From Spartobacteria bacterium (lineage in GTDB: Bacteria; Verrucomicrobiota; Verrucomicrobiia; Chthoniobacterales; UBA10450): a stretch of DNA of 64,000 bases. Shown piece by piece: positions 53,059-61,247 of the stretch. The stretch lies in assembly GCA_003169695.1 (NCBI GenBank), contig PNAS01000032.1:1-64000 (forward strand), given 5' to 3'. Position numbers and translations under genes: made by a program. Numbering within the stretch: the stretch's first letter is position 1; every line of letters begins with the position of its first letter. The notes beneath the pieces were generated by a model. The model did not search any database and was not told the origin of the DNA. It saw only the letters and a program-made list of their open reading frames with translations.

Positions 53059-54225
53059 ATGCAACCGGACGAAACTCTTTCCCTTCTTAAACAAGGCAGC
53101 GCGCAGATCATCAGCGAGGCGGAGCTCCGCCAAAAGCTCGCGCTCGGCCGGCCGTTGCGCGTCAAACTAGGGGTCGATCCCACGAGTCCAGACCTTCATC
53201 TCGGGCACGCGTTGATCCTCCGGAAACTGCGGCAATTTCAAGATCTCGGTCATCAAGCGGTTCTGATTATCGGCGATTTCACTTCGATGATTGGCGACCC
53301 GAGCGGCCGGTCCGCGACTCGCCCACAGCTCGATCGTGAGCAGGTTTTGGTCAACGCCGAGACGTATCGCGAGCAGGCGTTCAAGGTGCTCGACCCTGCC
53401 CACACACGAATCGTCTCCAACGGCGAATGGTTCGAACCAATGCGGTTCGAGCAAGTCATTCGCCTCAACAGCCTGGTAACGCTACAGCAAATGCTTCAAC
53501 GGGAAGATTTCCGGGACCGGATCAACCGGCAACAGCCGATTCACGCGCACGAAATTCAATATCCGATCATGCAGGGCTGGGACTCGGTCATGGTGCAAGC
53601 CGACGTGGAACTGGGCGGTACGGATCAGCTCTTCAATATTCTCGTCGGTCGCGACCTCCAAAAGCAGGAAGGTCAGCCACAGCAGGTTGTTTTTGTTCTG
53701 CCCATCCTCGAAGGGCTCGATGGCTCCATGAAGATGAGCAAGAGCCTCGGGAATTATGTCGGACTGAACGAATCCGCTTCCGAAATCTTCGGCAAATTGA
53801 TGAGTATTTCCGATGAACTAATGGCCCGCTACTATCCGCTTCTTCTCGGCAAGGCGCTGGACCCTAACGCACATCCGCTGGAAGCGAAGAAGCAGCTCGC
53901 ATCCACGATCGTAGAAACGTATCACTCGCGCGAAGCCGCCCAGAAAACTCTTCGTGAATGGAACGCACGCTTCAGTGAGAAGAGACTGGGCGACGCCGAT
54001 CTGCCGACGTTCCGTCCAGCCAGCTCGGACATCGTTTCCATTGTCGCGTCCGCCTATGCGGATGCTTTTGCGGTCACGAAATCTCGTGCGGATGTGCGTC
54101 GTCTCATCGAACAAGGCAGCATCCAATTGGATGGGGCGAAACTTCAGGATCCGAAAGCGGTCCTCCAGTTGCGATCCGGTCAGGTGCTGCGGCTCGACAA
54201 GACTCGAGCTGTCCGAATCGGATAA
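53059..54225 (+). CDS. tyrS: Tyrosyl-tRNA synthetase
   Basis: Charges tRNA-Tyr. Length 388 residues. HIGH-type signature DLHLGHALILRKLRQFQDL, tyrosine-binding FTSMIGDPSGRSATR, KMSKS motif GSMKMSKSLGNYVGL, and a C-terminal S4 domain (VRRLIEQGSIQLDGAKLQDP). ATG 53059 agrees with the family N-terminus. Confidence 0.96.
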   Translation: MQPDETLSLLKQGSAQIISEAELRQKLALGRPLRVKLGVDPTSPDLHLGHALILRKLRQFQDLGHQAVLIIGDFTSMIGDPSGRSATRPQLDREQVLVNAETYREQAFKVLDPAHTRIVSNGEWFEPMRFEQVIRLNSLVTLQQMLQREDFRDRINRQQPIHAHEIQYPIMQGWDSVMVQADVELGGTDQLFNILVGRDLQKQEGQPQQVVFVLPILEGLDGSMKMSKSLGNYVGLNESASEIFGKLMSISDELMARYYPLLLGKALDPNAHPLEAKKQLASTIVETYHSREAAQKTLREWNARFSEKRLGDADLPTFRPASSDIVSIVASAYADAFAVTKSRADVRRLIEQGSIQLDGAKLQDPKAVLQLRSGQVLRLDKTRAVRIG

Positions 54226-54292
54226 CCCCGCGCACAAACAAAAGAGCACAAAGCAAACGCTCCGTGCTCCTTGTTGAAAATAAACCTCGGTC

Positions 54293-54769
54293 TTAAGCCG
54301 TCGCCGTCCCGTACATTGGTAGCATCGGCGACCGCTCGACGACCGGCGCGGCGATTCCTTCGAAGTGAGCGCGAATGCTTCGAAGCTCAGAAGTGACAAA
54401 CGTGTCCACGAAATGAAACCGGCGATCCAGCCACGCGAACAATTTGCTCTTGATCTCGTAATGCAAGGCGAGCGTGACTTCCGTACAGTTCGGCCGGATT
54501 TCGGTGAACTCCGCCAATCCCATCACGTCCAGGTTTCCACCCGTGGATTCAAACACCATTTGATCGGGCGACTCGCTTTCAACCGACAACAAGACCGTCC
54601 GAGCTTCAAAGCCCAGCGGTCCGCGAAAACTAAAATCAACCGTTTTCGACGATGTAACGGTAGCTTTAGTCACCATTACAAACTGCCGTCGATACGATTG
54701 AATGCTCGCCAGACGTGTTTTGCACTCTTCAAGCGATTGATTCATGTGCAGGGTTTTTTGTAGCAACAT
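54293..54769 (-). CDS. SRPBCC-fold protein
   Basis: A protein of 158 residues from ATG 54769, whose pattern of strands and last helix fits the START/SRPBCC fold: VTSSKTVDFSFRGPLGFEA, LSVESESPDQMVFESTGGN, LAEFTEIRPNCTEVTLALHY, ending with an amphipathic helix (RFHFVDTFVTSELRSIRAHF). Binds a hydrophobic ligand in other cases. A perfect 9-bp inverted repeat, perhaps an operator, lies 83 bases upstream. Function unknown. Confidence 0.7.
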   Translation of the reverse strand: MLLQKTLHMNQSLEECKTRLASIQSYRRQFVMVTKATVTSSKTVDFSFRGPLGFEARTVLLSVESESPDQMVFESTGGNLDVMGLAEFTEIRPNCTEVTLALHYEIKSKLFAWLDRRFHFVDTFVTSELRSIRAHFEGIAAPVVERSPMLPMYGTATA

Positions 54770-54851
54770 AGGATTAGGGTTAGTGCCGGATAATCGAGCA
54801 ACGCACATGCCATCAAATCCTTCCTAGGGAACGGCTTCCATTCCGCACAAA

Positions 54852-54874
54852 TAGTGTAACTATTCGTTACACTA
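54852..54874. promoter_or_regulatory. Operator-like perfect palindrome
   Basis: TAGTGTAAC, a 5-base spacer TATTC, then GTTACACTA: a 23-bp perfect inverted repeat of the sort bound by dimeric regulators. It lies between the SRPBCC gene (start 54769, minus strand, 83 bases away) and the 3' end of bioD. No regulator gene is adjacent. Confidence 0.6.
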
Positions 54875-54894
54875 GTGTCTAATTGCCGACCAAT

Positions 54895-55552
54895 TCATGG
54901 CATAGCCGCCTTGCCGAAGAAACCCACCGCAGTCCCCCATTCCGCGGTTAATTCAGTCGCTTCTTCGGCCAACAGTGGCAGGATCGGCACGTCGAGTACT
55001 TGGCGCAAAATGTCGGCATTGGTTTTCGCAGCAATGTCGGTTAATCCCGCAGTGTCGTTCAAGACGACTCCCGCGCAGACCAATCCATATTCGATTACGC
55101 TGCGAACGGTCAGGCTCGTATGATTAAGGCAGCCGAGACGGTTTTGTGCGACCACCATCACCGGCAATTTCATTTGCGCTGCGAGATCACTCACGAAAAA
55201 ATCGCGGCGAATTGGAACGAGCCATCCGCCCACTCCCTCGACCAGGACGAAATCAAAACAGTCTTCGAGTGTGCGCAGTGCGTCGACCAGCCGCCGTTCG
55301 TCGATCACGACCTGCTCAATGAGAGAAGCCGAGAGAGGAGCTGCTGGAGTCTTCAGCCAGACAGGATTTATCTCGTCGATTGACAGCCCCTCGCTACTGG
55401 CTGCTAGCAAACGCTCCGCGTCGTTTCGGTCGCCGCAGCAGATCGGCTTCATGCCGGCGCAGCGCAGGCCACTGGCCCGGCCCGCGCGGAGAAGTTGCAC
55501 GGCCGTGGGTCTTCCCGACTCCGGTATCGGTGCCGGTGAGGAATAAATTCAT
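54895..55552 (-). pseudogene. bioD: Dethiobiotin synthetase, frameshifted
   Basis: Makes dethiobiotin from DAPA, CO2 and ATP. From ATG 55552 the frame gives MNLFLTGTDTGVGKTH, the P-loop, then goes out of frame. The next frame, from about 55500, continues QLLRAGRASGLRCAGMKP, later FVLVEGVGGWLVPIRRDFF, MVVAQNRLGCLNHTSLTVRS, GVVLNDTAGLTDIAA. A change of one base near 55503 would join them. The rest of the gene is intact, so a sequencing error is quite possible. Other bio genes are absent from the window. Confidence 0.85.
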
Positions 55553-55575
55553 TCGAGGCGCTCAATCGCCCGGGG

Positions 55576-56286
55576 CTAAGCCGCGCGAACTCGGCCCGCT
55601 TCGATCGTTTCCATTATCGATTGAAAAATTTTCGCGCCATCGGCACTGCCCAGACGGAGCTCACACGCACGGTCAGGATGAGGCATCAATCCGAAGACAT
55701 TGCCTTCGCGGTTGCAGATTCCCGCGATATTTTCGATGGAGCCGTTCGGGTTCGCGGACGGATCCACGCGACCGTCTGGCGTCGCGTAACGCAAAATGAT
55801 TTGTCGACGCTCGTTCAGTTCTCGCAGCGTCGCTTCATCCGCGAAAAAGCAACCTTCTCCGTGGGCAACGGGCAGACGCAAGAGCGCCCCTTGCGGGCAA
55901 CTGCGAGTAAAGAGAGAATCAGCGACCTCGACTCTGGTTGTCACCATTTCGCAAACGAAGTGAAGAGAACGGTTCCGAACCAAGGCTCCGGGAAGCAAAC
56001 CGATTTCGCAAAGAATTTGAAACCCGTTGCAAATACCGATGACTAATCTCCCATTTCGCGCCTCGTCTACCACGCTTGGCATAATCGGGGAAAACCGTGC
56101 GATCGCCCCGCAACGAAGGTAATCCCCATAGGAAAATCCCCCCGGTAGCACAATCGCGTCGAAACCATCCACCGATGTCTCCTTATGCCAGACGTATTCG
56201 GCACGCAGCCCCGCGATTCCGTTTAACGCAGCGATGCAATCCTGATCACAGTTAGAACCTGGAAACTGGATGACGGCGAATTTCAC
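55576..56286 (-). CDS. purQ: Phosphoribosylformylglycinamidine synthase, glutaminase subunit
   Basis: Supplies ammonia from glutamine to PurL in purine synthesis. Length 236 residues, class I glutaminase: FAVIQFPGSNCDQDCI, LPGGFSYGDYLRCGAIA, catalytic Cys in VIGICNGFQILCE, and the His/Glu pair near LMPHPDRACE. A GTG start overlaps the purS stop by 4 bases (GTGA), so translation is coupled. Confidence 0.95.
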   Translation of the reverse strand: MKFAVIQFPGSNCDQDCIAALNGIAGLRAEYVWHKETSVDGFDAIVLPGGFSYGDYLRCGAIARFSPIMPSVVDEARNGRLVIGICNGFQILCEIGLLPGALVRNRSLHFVCEMVTTRVEVADSLFTRSCPQGALLRLPVAHGEGCFFADEATLRELNERRQIILRYATPDGRVDPSANPNGSIENIAGICNREGNVFGLMPHPDRACELRLGSADGAKIFQSIMETIEAGRVRAA

Positions 56287-56531
56287 TCGGCGCTCCCCAT
56301 GTTCTGCACTTCGTAATCTTCGATCACTGGATTCGAAAGCAAATCACGGCAAAGAGCGTGCAGCCGCGATTCAACGTCCGGCGCCTTTTCGTCGATCTCG
56401 ATCTCAAGATATTTTCCGATCCGCACGCTGCTTACCTCGGGCATTCCGAGGTGTTGCATCGCATTGCACACCGCCGCGCCCTGAGGATCAAGCACCGCGG
56501 CCTTCGGGGTCACCACGACATTCACTTTCAT
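56283..56531 (-). CDS. purS: Phosphoribosylformylglycinamidine synthase subunit PurS
   Basis: Small subunit that holds PurL and PurQ together. Start ATG 56531 gives 82 residues: MKVNVVVTPKAAVLDPQGAA, VCNAMQHLGMPEVSSVRIGK, YLEIEIDEKAPDVE. Overlaps purQ by 4 bases. purL is not present in the window. Confidence 0.93.
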   Translation of the reverse strand: MKVNVVVTPKAAVLDPQGAAVCNAMQHLGMPEVSSVRIGKYLEIEIDEKAPDVESRLHALCRDLLSNPVIEDYEVQNMGSAE

Positions 56532-56575
56532 GCCGAAATATCCGGAGTTGGATCGTGATGGACAAGCGCAATCGT

Positions 56576-58294
56576 TCATCCACGAAACGAAGCGGATTCG
56601 CGCACTACTTCCGCCGGTTTCTTGTCTTCACGCAGTCCCAGGAAGACCGGCTGACGCAATTTGCCGTCGCGTGTCCATTCGGCAAACTTCACCTGGCAAA
56701 CAAAACCCGGATTGATCCATTCGCATCGACGCATCATCGCCGGCGTGATGCCCTGGACCCATTGTCCCGCCTGCTTCGACGGCAAGTCGGCAAACGGACA
56801 ATCATCACGCTTCTCGCTTTTGAAACGCTTGTGCAAGGACGCGAGTAGCTTGGTGTTGAATCCGGTCCCAACTTTGCCGGCAAAGAGCAAACGCTTCTTC
56901 TCGTAGTAGCCGACAAGCAACGCCCCAAAATACCTTCGCGCACCCTGCGGCGGCGTGAAGCCACCGATCACAAATTCCTGCTCATTCACACATTTGAGTT
57001 TGATCCAGGCGCCGCTGCGACGATCGGGTTCGTAAACCGAACCGCGTTGTTTGCCGATGACGCCTTCGAGGCCCAGTCGCTTCACTTCCCGCAGAAGCGC
57101 AGTCGGATCGCCGTCAATCTCTCCGGAAAATCGGATTGAATCCGCTGCATCCTCACAAAGCGTTGAGAGCAGAGGTTTCCTGCGCTCGAGCGGCAGGCTC
57201 GTCAGGTTTTTCCCGGCGGCCTGCAGCAGATCGAACACATAATAATAAATTGGCGATTGCCGGCCCTCCATTTCACGCGCCTGAAGCAGCTGAAAAGACG
57301 ATCCGCCCTTCTCATCCAACGCGACAACCTCGCCGTCGATCACACAATCCGTTATCGGCAACGCTCGCACCGCCTCGGCGACTTCCGGAAATCTCGCAGC
57401 CAACTCGTTGCCGTTCCGCGAAATCAAATTGACCTTCTCGCCGTTCTTGACCGCGATCAGACGAACACCGTCGAACTTCAGCTCGTAGATCCAATCCCCC
57501 GCGGTTGGCGGCGTTTCGAGCAGCTTCGGCTTCATCGGCGGAATGAAGCGCGGCTTGCTCGCGGGCAACTTCGCTAATTCTTTCTTTGGTAGGGAGGGCG
57601 CGCTGCGCCGTCCGCGCCCTTTTTTCGGTTTGGCTTCCTCAGCCCGATCGTCTTTTTTTTTAAGCGCCGTTTTGACCCGGGATTTCAAGTTCGGCTTCGA
57701 CTCGTCCTCCCGATTCGATTGCCACTCCGCGTCACGTTGCGCCGCAATTTGCGCCATGGTGCGCCCAGTCTTGACCGATTGATCGTCGCGCTTTTTCGAG
57801 ATGGGTCGGACACTCTCTCCGCTCTTCAAAAGCAGCCATTGCGGCTTGCCGGCTTCCATTCGAGTTCGGATCAAGGCCCATTCTCCTTTTGCCTTTTCGC
57901 CATCGAGCACGAGATGAAGTCGGCCCTCCCGCAACGCCTTTGGCGGCTCTTCGCCATAGACATGGTAATTGCCGCGGTCCCACAGCATCACAGTCCCGCC
58001 GCCGTATTGCCCCTGCGGGATAACTCCTTCGAAGGTCGCGTATTCGATCGGATGGTCCTCGACCTCCACCGCCAGATGCTTTTCGCCTTTTTCCCACGGA
58101 AGCCCTTTCGGAACAGCCCAGGATTTAAGCACGCCCTCCATCTCGAGGCGGAAGTCATAGTGCAATCGACTCGCGTCGTGTTTTTGGATGACGAAACGGC
58201 ACGCGCCTTTGACGAGCTTCGGCAACGGCTTCCCGCCTTTCGGCTCGGCCGTCACCGCAAAATTCCGCTTCTTCTTGTATTCGGTTAATCCCAT
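56576..58294 (-). CDS. ligD: Non-homologous end-joining DNA ligase (phosphoesterase plus ligase, no polymerase)
   Basis: A protein of 572 residues. N-terminal 3'-phosphoesterase domain (RFVIQKHDASRLHYDFRLEM, EDHPIEYATFEGVIPQGQYG, GGTVMLWDRGNY), a basic linker of about 80 residues, then an ATP-dependent ligase: nucleotidyl-Lys in YELKFDGVRLIA, LISRNGNELAARFPEV, DGEVVALDEKG, LEGVIGKQRGSVYEP and WIKLKC. The polymerase domain of full LigD is absent, and so is Ku in this window. The stop lies 44 bases before purS. Confidence 0.93.
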   Translation of the reverse strand: MGLTEYKKKRNFAVTAEPKGGKPLPKLVKGACRFVIQKHDASRLHYDFRLEMEGVLKSWAVPKGLPWEKGEKHLAVEVEDHPIEYATFEGVIPQGQYGGGTVMLWDRGNYHVYGEEPPKALREGRLHLVLDGEKAKGEWALIRTRMEAGKPQWLLLKSGESVRPISKKRDDQSVKTGRTMAQIAAQRDAEWQSNREDESKPNLKSRVKTALKKKDDRAEEAKPKKGRGRRSAPSLPKKELAKLPASKPRFIPPMKPKLLETPPTAGDWIYELKFDGVRLIAVKNGEKVNLISRNGNELAARFPEVAEAVRALPITDCVIDGEVVALDEKGGSSFQLLQAREMEGRQSPIYYYVFDLLQAAGKNLTSLPLERRKPLLSTLCEDAADSIRFSGEIDGDPTALLREVKRLGLEGVIGKQRGSVYEPDRRSGAWIKLKCVNEQEFVIGGFTPPQGARRYFGALLVGYYEKKRLLFAGKVGTGFNTKLLASLHKRFKSEKRDDCPFADLPSKQAGQWVQGITPAMMRRCEWINPGFVCQVKFAEWTRDGKLRQPVFLGLREDKKPAEVVRESASFRG

Positions 58295-58321
58295 TGCCGA
58301 TTAGGAAGGAACGATATCACT

Positions 58322-58365
58322 AAAAACGAAATCGCCACCGCAGTCACGCGGACTGTGGTGGCGAT
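58322..58365 (-). terminator. Rho-independent terminator
   Basis: On the minus strand, a 15-bp stem (ATCGCCACCACAGTC with GACTGCGGTGGCGAT) with loop CGCGT is followed by TTCGTTTTTA. It lies between the YciF-like gene and ligD and would end the former. Confidence 0.8.
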
Positions 58366-58385
58366 CAATATTGGCCGCGTTGCCC

Positions 58386-58932
58386 TTACCGGCGACGGCT
58401 CGTTTTCTTCGCCGTGCGCTTCGACGCTCCATTGCCGTTGGCCCCGCTCGCCTCGACGTTGATAATTGATTCCGCGAGACCCGTCAGCTGCTTGTCCGCT
58501 TCGGCCTCTTCGTTGAGGGTCCGCTGGAGCGTTGCGACGGCGCTGTTGTCGCCGAGGAGCGACGCAAAGGTCCGCACCACTCCATAGCCCGCGATCTCAT
58601 AATGCTCGACCCGCTGAGCCGCACCAATGAGGGCGGCATCCAGAACGGAGTCGTCGCCATCCTCCTTAATGATTTCGCTGCCTTCCTTCCACGAGGTCTT
58701 TCATTGCCTTGCAGGTCCTGCCGGTTGGCTTCTCACCCAACCCCTTGAAAATCTTTTCGAGGCGGTCGACATGCCCCTTGGTTTGTTCGAGGTGATCCTG
58801 AAAAGCGCGTTTTAGCTCAGGAGCCGAAGCTTTCTTCGCCATTTTCGGCAGCGCCTTCACTAGTTGATTTTCGGCGTTATAGAGGTCTTTCAACTCGTCG
58901 ATATACAGGTCTTTCAAAGAATCCATGCTCAT
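58386..58932 (-). pseudogene. YciF-like (DUF892) ferritin-fold protein, frameshifted
   Basis: From 58932 (MSMDSLKDLYIDELKDLYNA) the frame covers the first helices: ENQLVKALPKMAKKASAPEL, then KAMKDLVEG and stops. Removing one base near 58682 gives GSEIIKEDGDDSVLDAALIG, AAQRVEHYEIAGYGVVRTFA, then SLLGDNSAVATLQRTLNEEA, the normal second half, and a Lys-rich tail. YciF-type proteins are stress-induced ferritin-like proteins. Decay or an assembly error; only the one base is wrong. Confidence 0.8.
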
Positions 58933-59077
58933 AATTATTACTCCTTCGTTAATGTTTGAAGGGCCGGGAAAATCCTCAGCACCCCGAGTGGCTTCGCGTG
59001 AAACCGATACAAATTAGAAACGCGGGAGCGGGTGCTCGTCCGTGTGTTTTTCTTCTGAAAACGGAAATACAAACGAG

Positions 59078-59713
59078 CTAAGCCGCGGCTTCCGTTTCCG
59101 CGGGCGACGCGACTTCGGCACCGAGGGGCTCACCCACCAAATAGCGAGTGAAACGACGGATCACGATGTTCTCACCCAGCGCGGCAATCTTGGTCGCGAC
59201 CAGTTCTGTCACGGTCTGGTCGGGGTTCTTGATGAACCCCTGTTCCATCAGGCAAACCGTGCTGTAGAATTTATCGAGTTTCCCGGCGACGATTTTCGAG
59301 ATCACGTTCTCCGGCTTGCCCCTCACCTGCGCTTCGTAAATGGCCCGCTCCGATTCCACCAGCTTCTCCGGCACGTCTTCGCGATTCACGTAAAGCGGAT
59401 GCGCCGCCGCGACGTGCAGTGTGATGTCCTTCACGAATTCACGAAAGCCTTCGTTCTTCGCCACGAAATCCGTTTCGCAATTCACTTCCACCAGGACGCC
59501 GACTTTCCCCTGCAAATGAATGTAGGAGGCGACGATCCCTTCCTTTGTCGCCCGCGAGGCTTTTTTTCCCGCGCTGGCGATGCCTTTCGTGCGGAGCGCG
59601 GCCTCAGCCTTTTCCAAATCGCCGCCCGATTCCGCGAGGGCGCGCTTGCAATCCATCATGCCGGCGTTGGTCTTTTCCCGGAGCTGCTTGACGAGTTGAG
59701 GATCGATTTCCAT
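59078..59713 (-). CDS. tsf: Elongation factor Ts
   Basis: Nucleotide exchange factor of EF-Tu. A short EF-Ts of 211 residues: UBA-like N-terminus LVKQLREKTNAGMMDCKRAL, the TDFV motif in VNCETDFVAKNEGFREF, and the C-terminal core YSTVCLMEQGFIKNPDQTVT. Follows rpsB, the usual order, with 81 bases between. Start ATG 59713. Confidence 0.95.
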   Translation of the reverse strand: MEIDPQLVKQLREKTNAGMMDCKRALAESGGDLEKAEAALRTKGIASAGKKASRATKEGIVASYIHLQGKVGVLVEVNCETDFVAKNEGFREFVKDITLHVAAAHPLYVNREDVPEKLVESERAIYEAQVRGKPENVISKIVAGKLDKFYSTVCLMEQGFIKNPDQTVTELVATKIAALGENIVIRRFTRYLVGEPLGAEVASPAETEAAA

Positions 59714-59753
59714 GAGAAGTTAAATGGTTGAAAGTTGATGGGTGATGGCGCGG

Positions 59754-59773
59754 GATGGTTTGATTAAACCATC
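59754..59773. other. Stem-loop between rpsB and tsf
   Basis: GATGGTTT and AAACCATC form a perfect 8-bp stem with loop GATT. It may modulate tsf expression or mRNA stability; it has no T-run on the minus strand and so is not a terminator. Confidence 0.35.
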
Positions 59774-59794
59774 GCCATTCGATCAGCCTCTTTC

Positions 59795-60526
59795 CTACGC
59801 GGAGACGCCCGCCATCTCCACTTGCTCGCGGACGCGAGCTTCGCCGGTCGCCGAAACAATGGCGTCGACGAGCTTTTGCAGCATCACGCGAATCGCGCGG
59901 ATGGCGTCATCGTTGCCGGCAATCGGATAGTCGATTATCTCGGGGTCCGCATTCGTATCCACGATCGCCACCGTCGGGATTCCCAACCGCCGCGCTTCCA
60001 AAACCGCGTTCGCCTCGCGCGTCGTGTCGATGATGACCATCGCGTCGGGCAAGGCCGACATCTCAAGAATTCCGTCGAGATTGCGCCGAAGCTTGGCCGC
60101 TTCGCGATTGAGCGCCGCAAGCTCCTGCTTGCCCATCTTCTTGTAGTCCGGTGACTCTTCGATCTGCTCGATGTACTTGAGCCGGCCGATACTTTTCCGG
60201 ATGGTCGCCAGGTTCGTCAGCGTGCCACCTAACCAGCGCTGGTTGACGTAAAATTGTCCGCAGGCTGTGGCAGCTTCCTTGATTGCTTCCTGCGCCTGCT
60301 TTTTGCAACCGACAAAAAGAATCTTTCCACCGCGCCGAGTTACTTCCTGGAGAAACTCGGTGGCGCGCTGAAGCTGCCGCGCAGTCTCATCAAGGTTGAT
60401 GATGTAGATCTGGTTACGTTTTTCAAAGATGTAAGGCTTCATCTTCGGGTTCCAGCGTTTGGTTTGATGACCAAAGTGGACCCCTGCTTCGAGCAGCTCA
60501 GGTACTAATTCTGTCGGTATCGCCAT
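59795..60526 (-). CDS. rpsB: 30S ribosomal protein S2
   Basis: Length 243 residues with the S2 signatures LLEAGVHFGHQTKRWNPKMK, RNQIYIINLDETARQLQRAT and PDAMVIIDTTREANAVLEAR, plus the usual IDYPIAGNDDAIRAIRVMLQ. Heads the rpsB-tsf unit. ATG 60526. Confidence 0.97.
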   Translation of the reverse strand: MAIPTELVPELLEAGVHFGHQTKRWNPKMKPYIFEKRNQIYIINLDETARQLQRATEFLQEVTRRGGKILFVGCKKQAQEAIKEAATACGQFYVNQRWLGGTLTNLATIRKSIGRLKYIEQIEESPDYKKMGKQELAALNREAAKLRRNLDGILEMSALPDAMVIIDTTREANAVLEARRLGIPTVAIVDTNADPEIIDYPIAGNDDAIRAIRVMLQKLVDAIVSATGEARVREQVEMAGVSA

Positions 60527-60604
60527 AGGTAATTTTCGAGCCGCAGCTCGGGCTGCGGGGAACGGGGAAGATGCTCTAGTGGCTCGGCAAAGGCAAACGG
60601 AATA

Positions 60605-61168
60605 TTACCGGTTTTCCCCGGTAGAATGACCCTCATCGTGGAGGTGCTCGGCATACCGCGCCAGCAGCCAGCAAAGGTCCGAAAGGCGGTTTAGATAACG
60701 CAGAATCTCGACATTAAATTTCTCCGCGTTCGCCATCAATGTCGCAACCCGGCGCTCCGCCCGCCGGCAAACCGTTCGAGCCAGATCGAGTGCGGCAGAA
60801 TCCATTGTCTTCCCGGGAACCGCCCATCCCTTAAATTTACCGAGCCTGTTCTTCTCCAGGTCTTCCACGACCGAAGTGAGTCGATCGGTCATGGCGGATG
60901 AGGTCAGCTGAAAACCATCCTTTACGTAGCGCTCCAAATCCTCCGGTGCGGTCGCAAGTTCTCCCATCACTGTGACCAGGTCTTTTTGCACTGCATAGAT
61001 TTGTTCGGTCAGAAATGAATCGGTCGCGGTGACGCGGGCGAAGCCCAGCGCCGCATTCAACTCGTCCACGCATCCGTATGCATCTACGCGTGCTTCGGTC
61101 TTTGGAACGCGGCGCCCATACATCAGCGACGTCTCACCCGCGTCGCCGGTTTTTGTTGCGATGGACAT
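60605..61168 (-). CDS. pduO: ATP:cob(I)alamin adenosyltransferase (PduO type)
   Basis: Makes adenosylcobalamin. Length 187 residues: MSIATKTGDAGETSLMYGRR as the N-terminal ATP-binding motif, ARVDAYGCVDELNAALGFAR, and C-terminal CRRAERRVATLMANAEKFN, RYLNRLSDLCWLLARYAE. All core residues are present. No neighbouring cobalamin gene. Confidence 0.93.
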   Translation of the reverse strand: MSIATKTGDAGETSLMYGRRVPKTEARVDAYGCVDELNAALGFARVTATDSFLTEQIYAVQKDLVTVMGELATAPEDLERYVKDGFQLTSSAMTDRLTSVVEDLEKNRLGKFKGWAVPGKTMDSAALDLARTVCRRAERRVATLMANAEKFNVEILRYLNRLSDLCWLLARYAEHLHDEGHSTGENR

Positions 61169-61247
61169 CTGGAACGTTCCTCAAAACACGAATGACGAAT
61201 CAGCTCTCGCCAATTCGTCATTCAACATTCGCACTTTGTAGTTCGCT

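Noticed and set aside
54236-54285. Hairpin GAGCAC/GTGCTC after tyrS as terminator
   Set aside because: The stem is only 6 bp with a long loop and no T-run follows.
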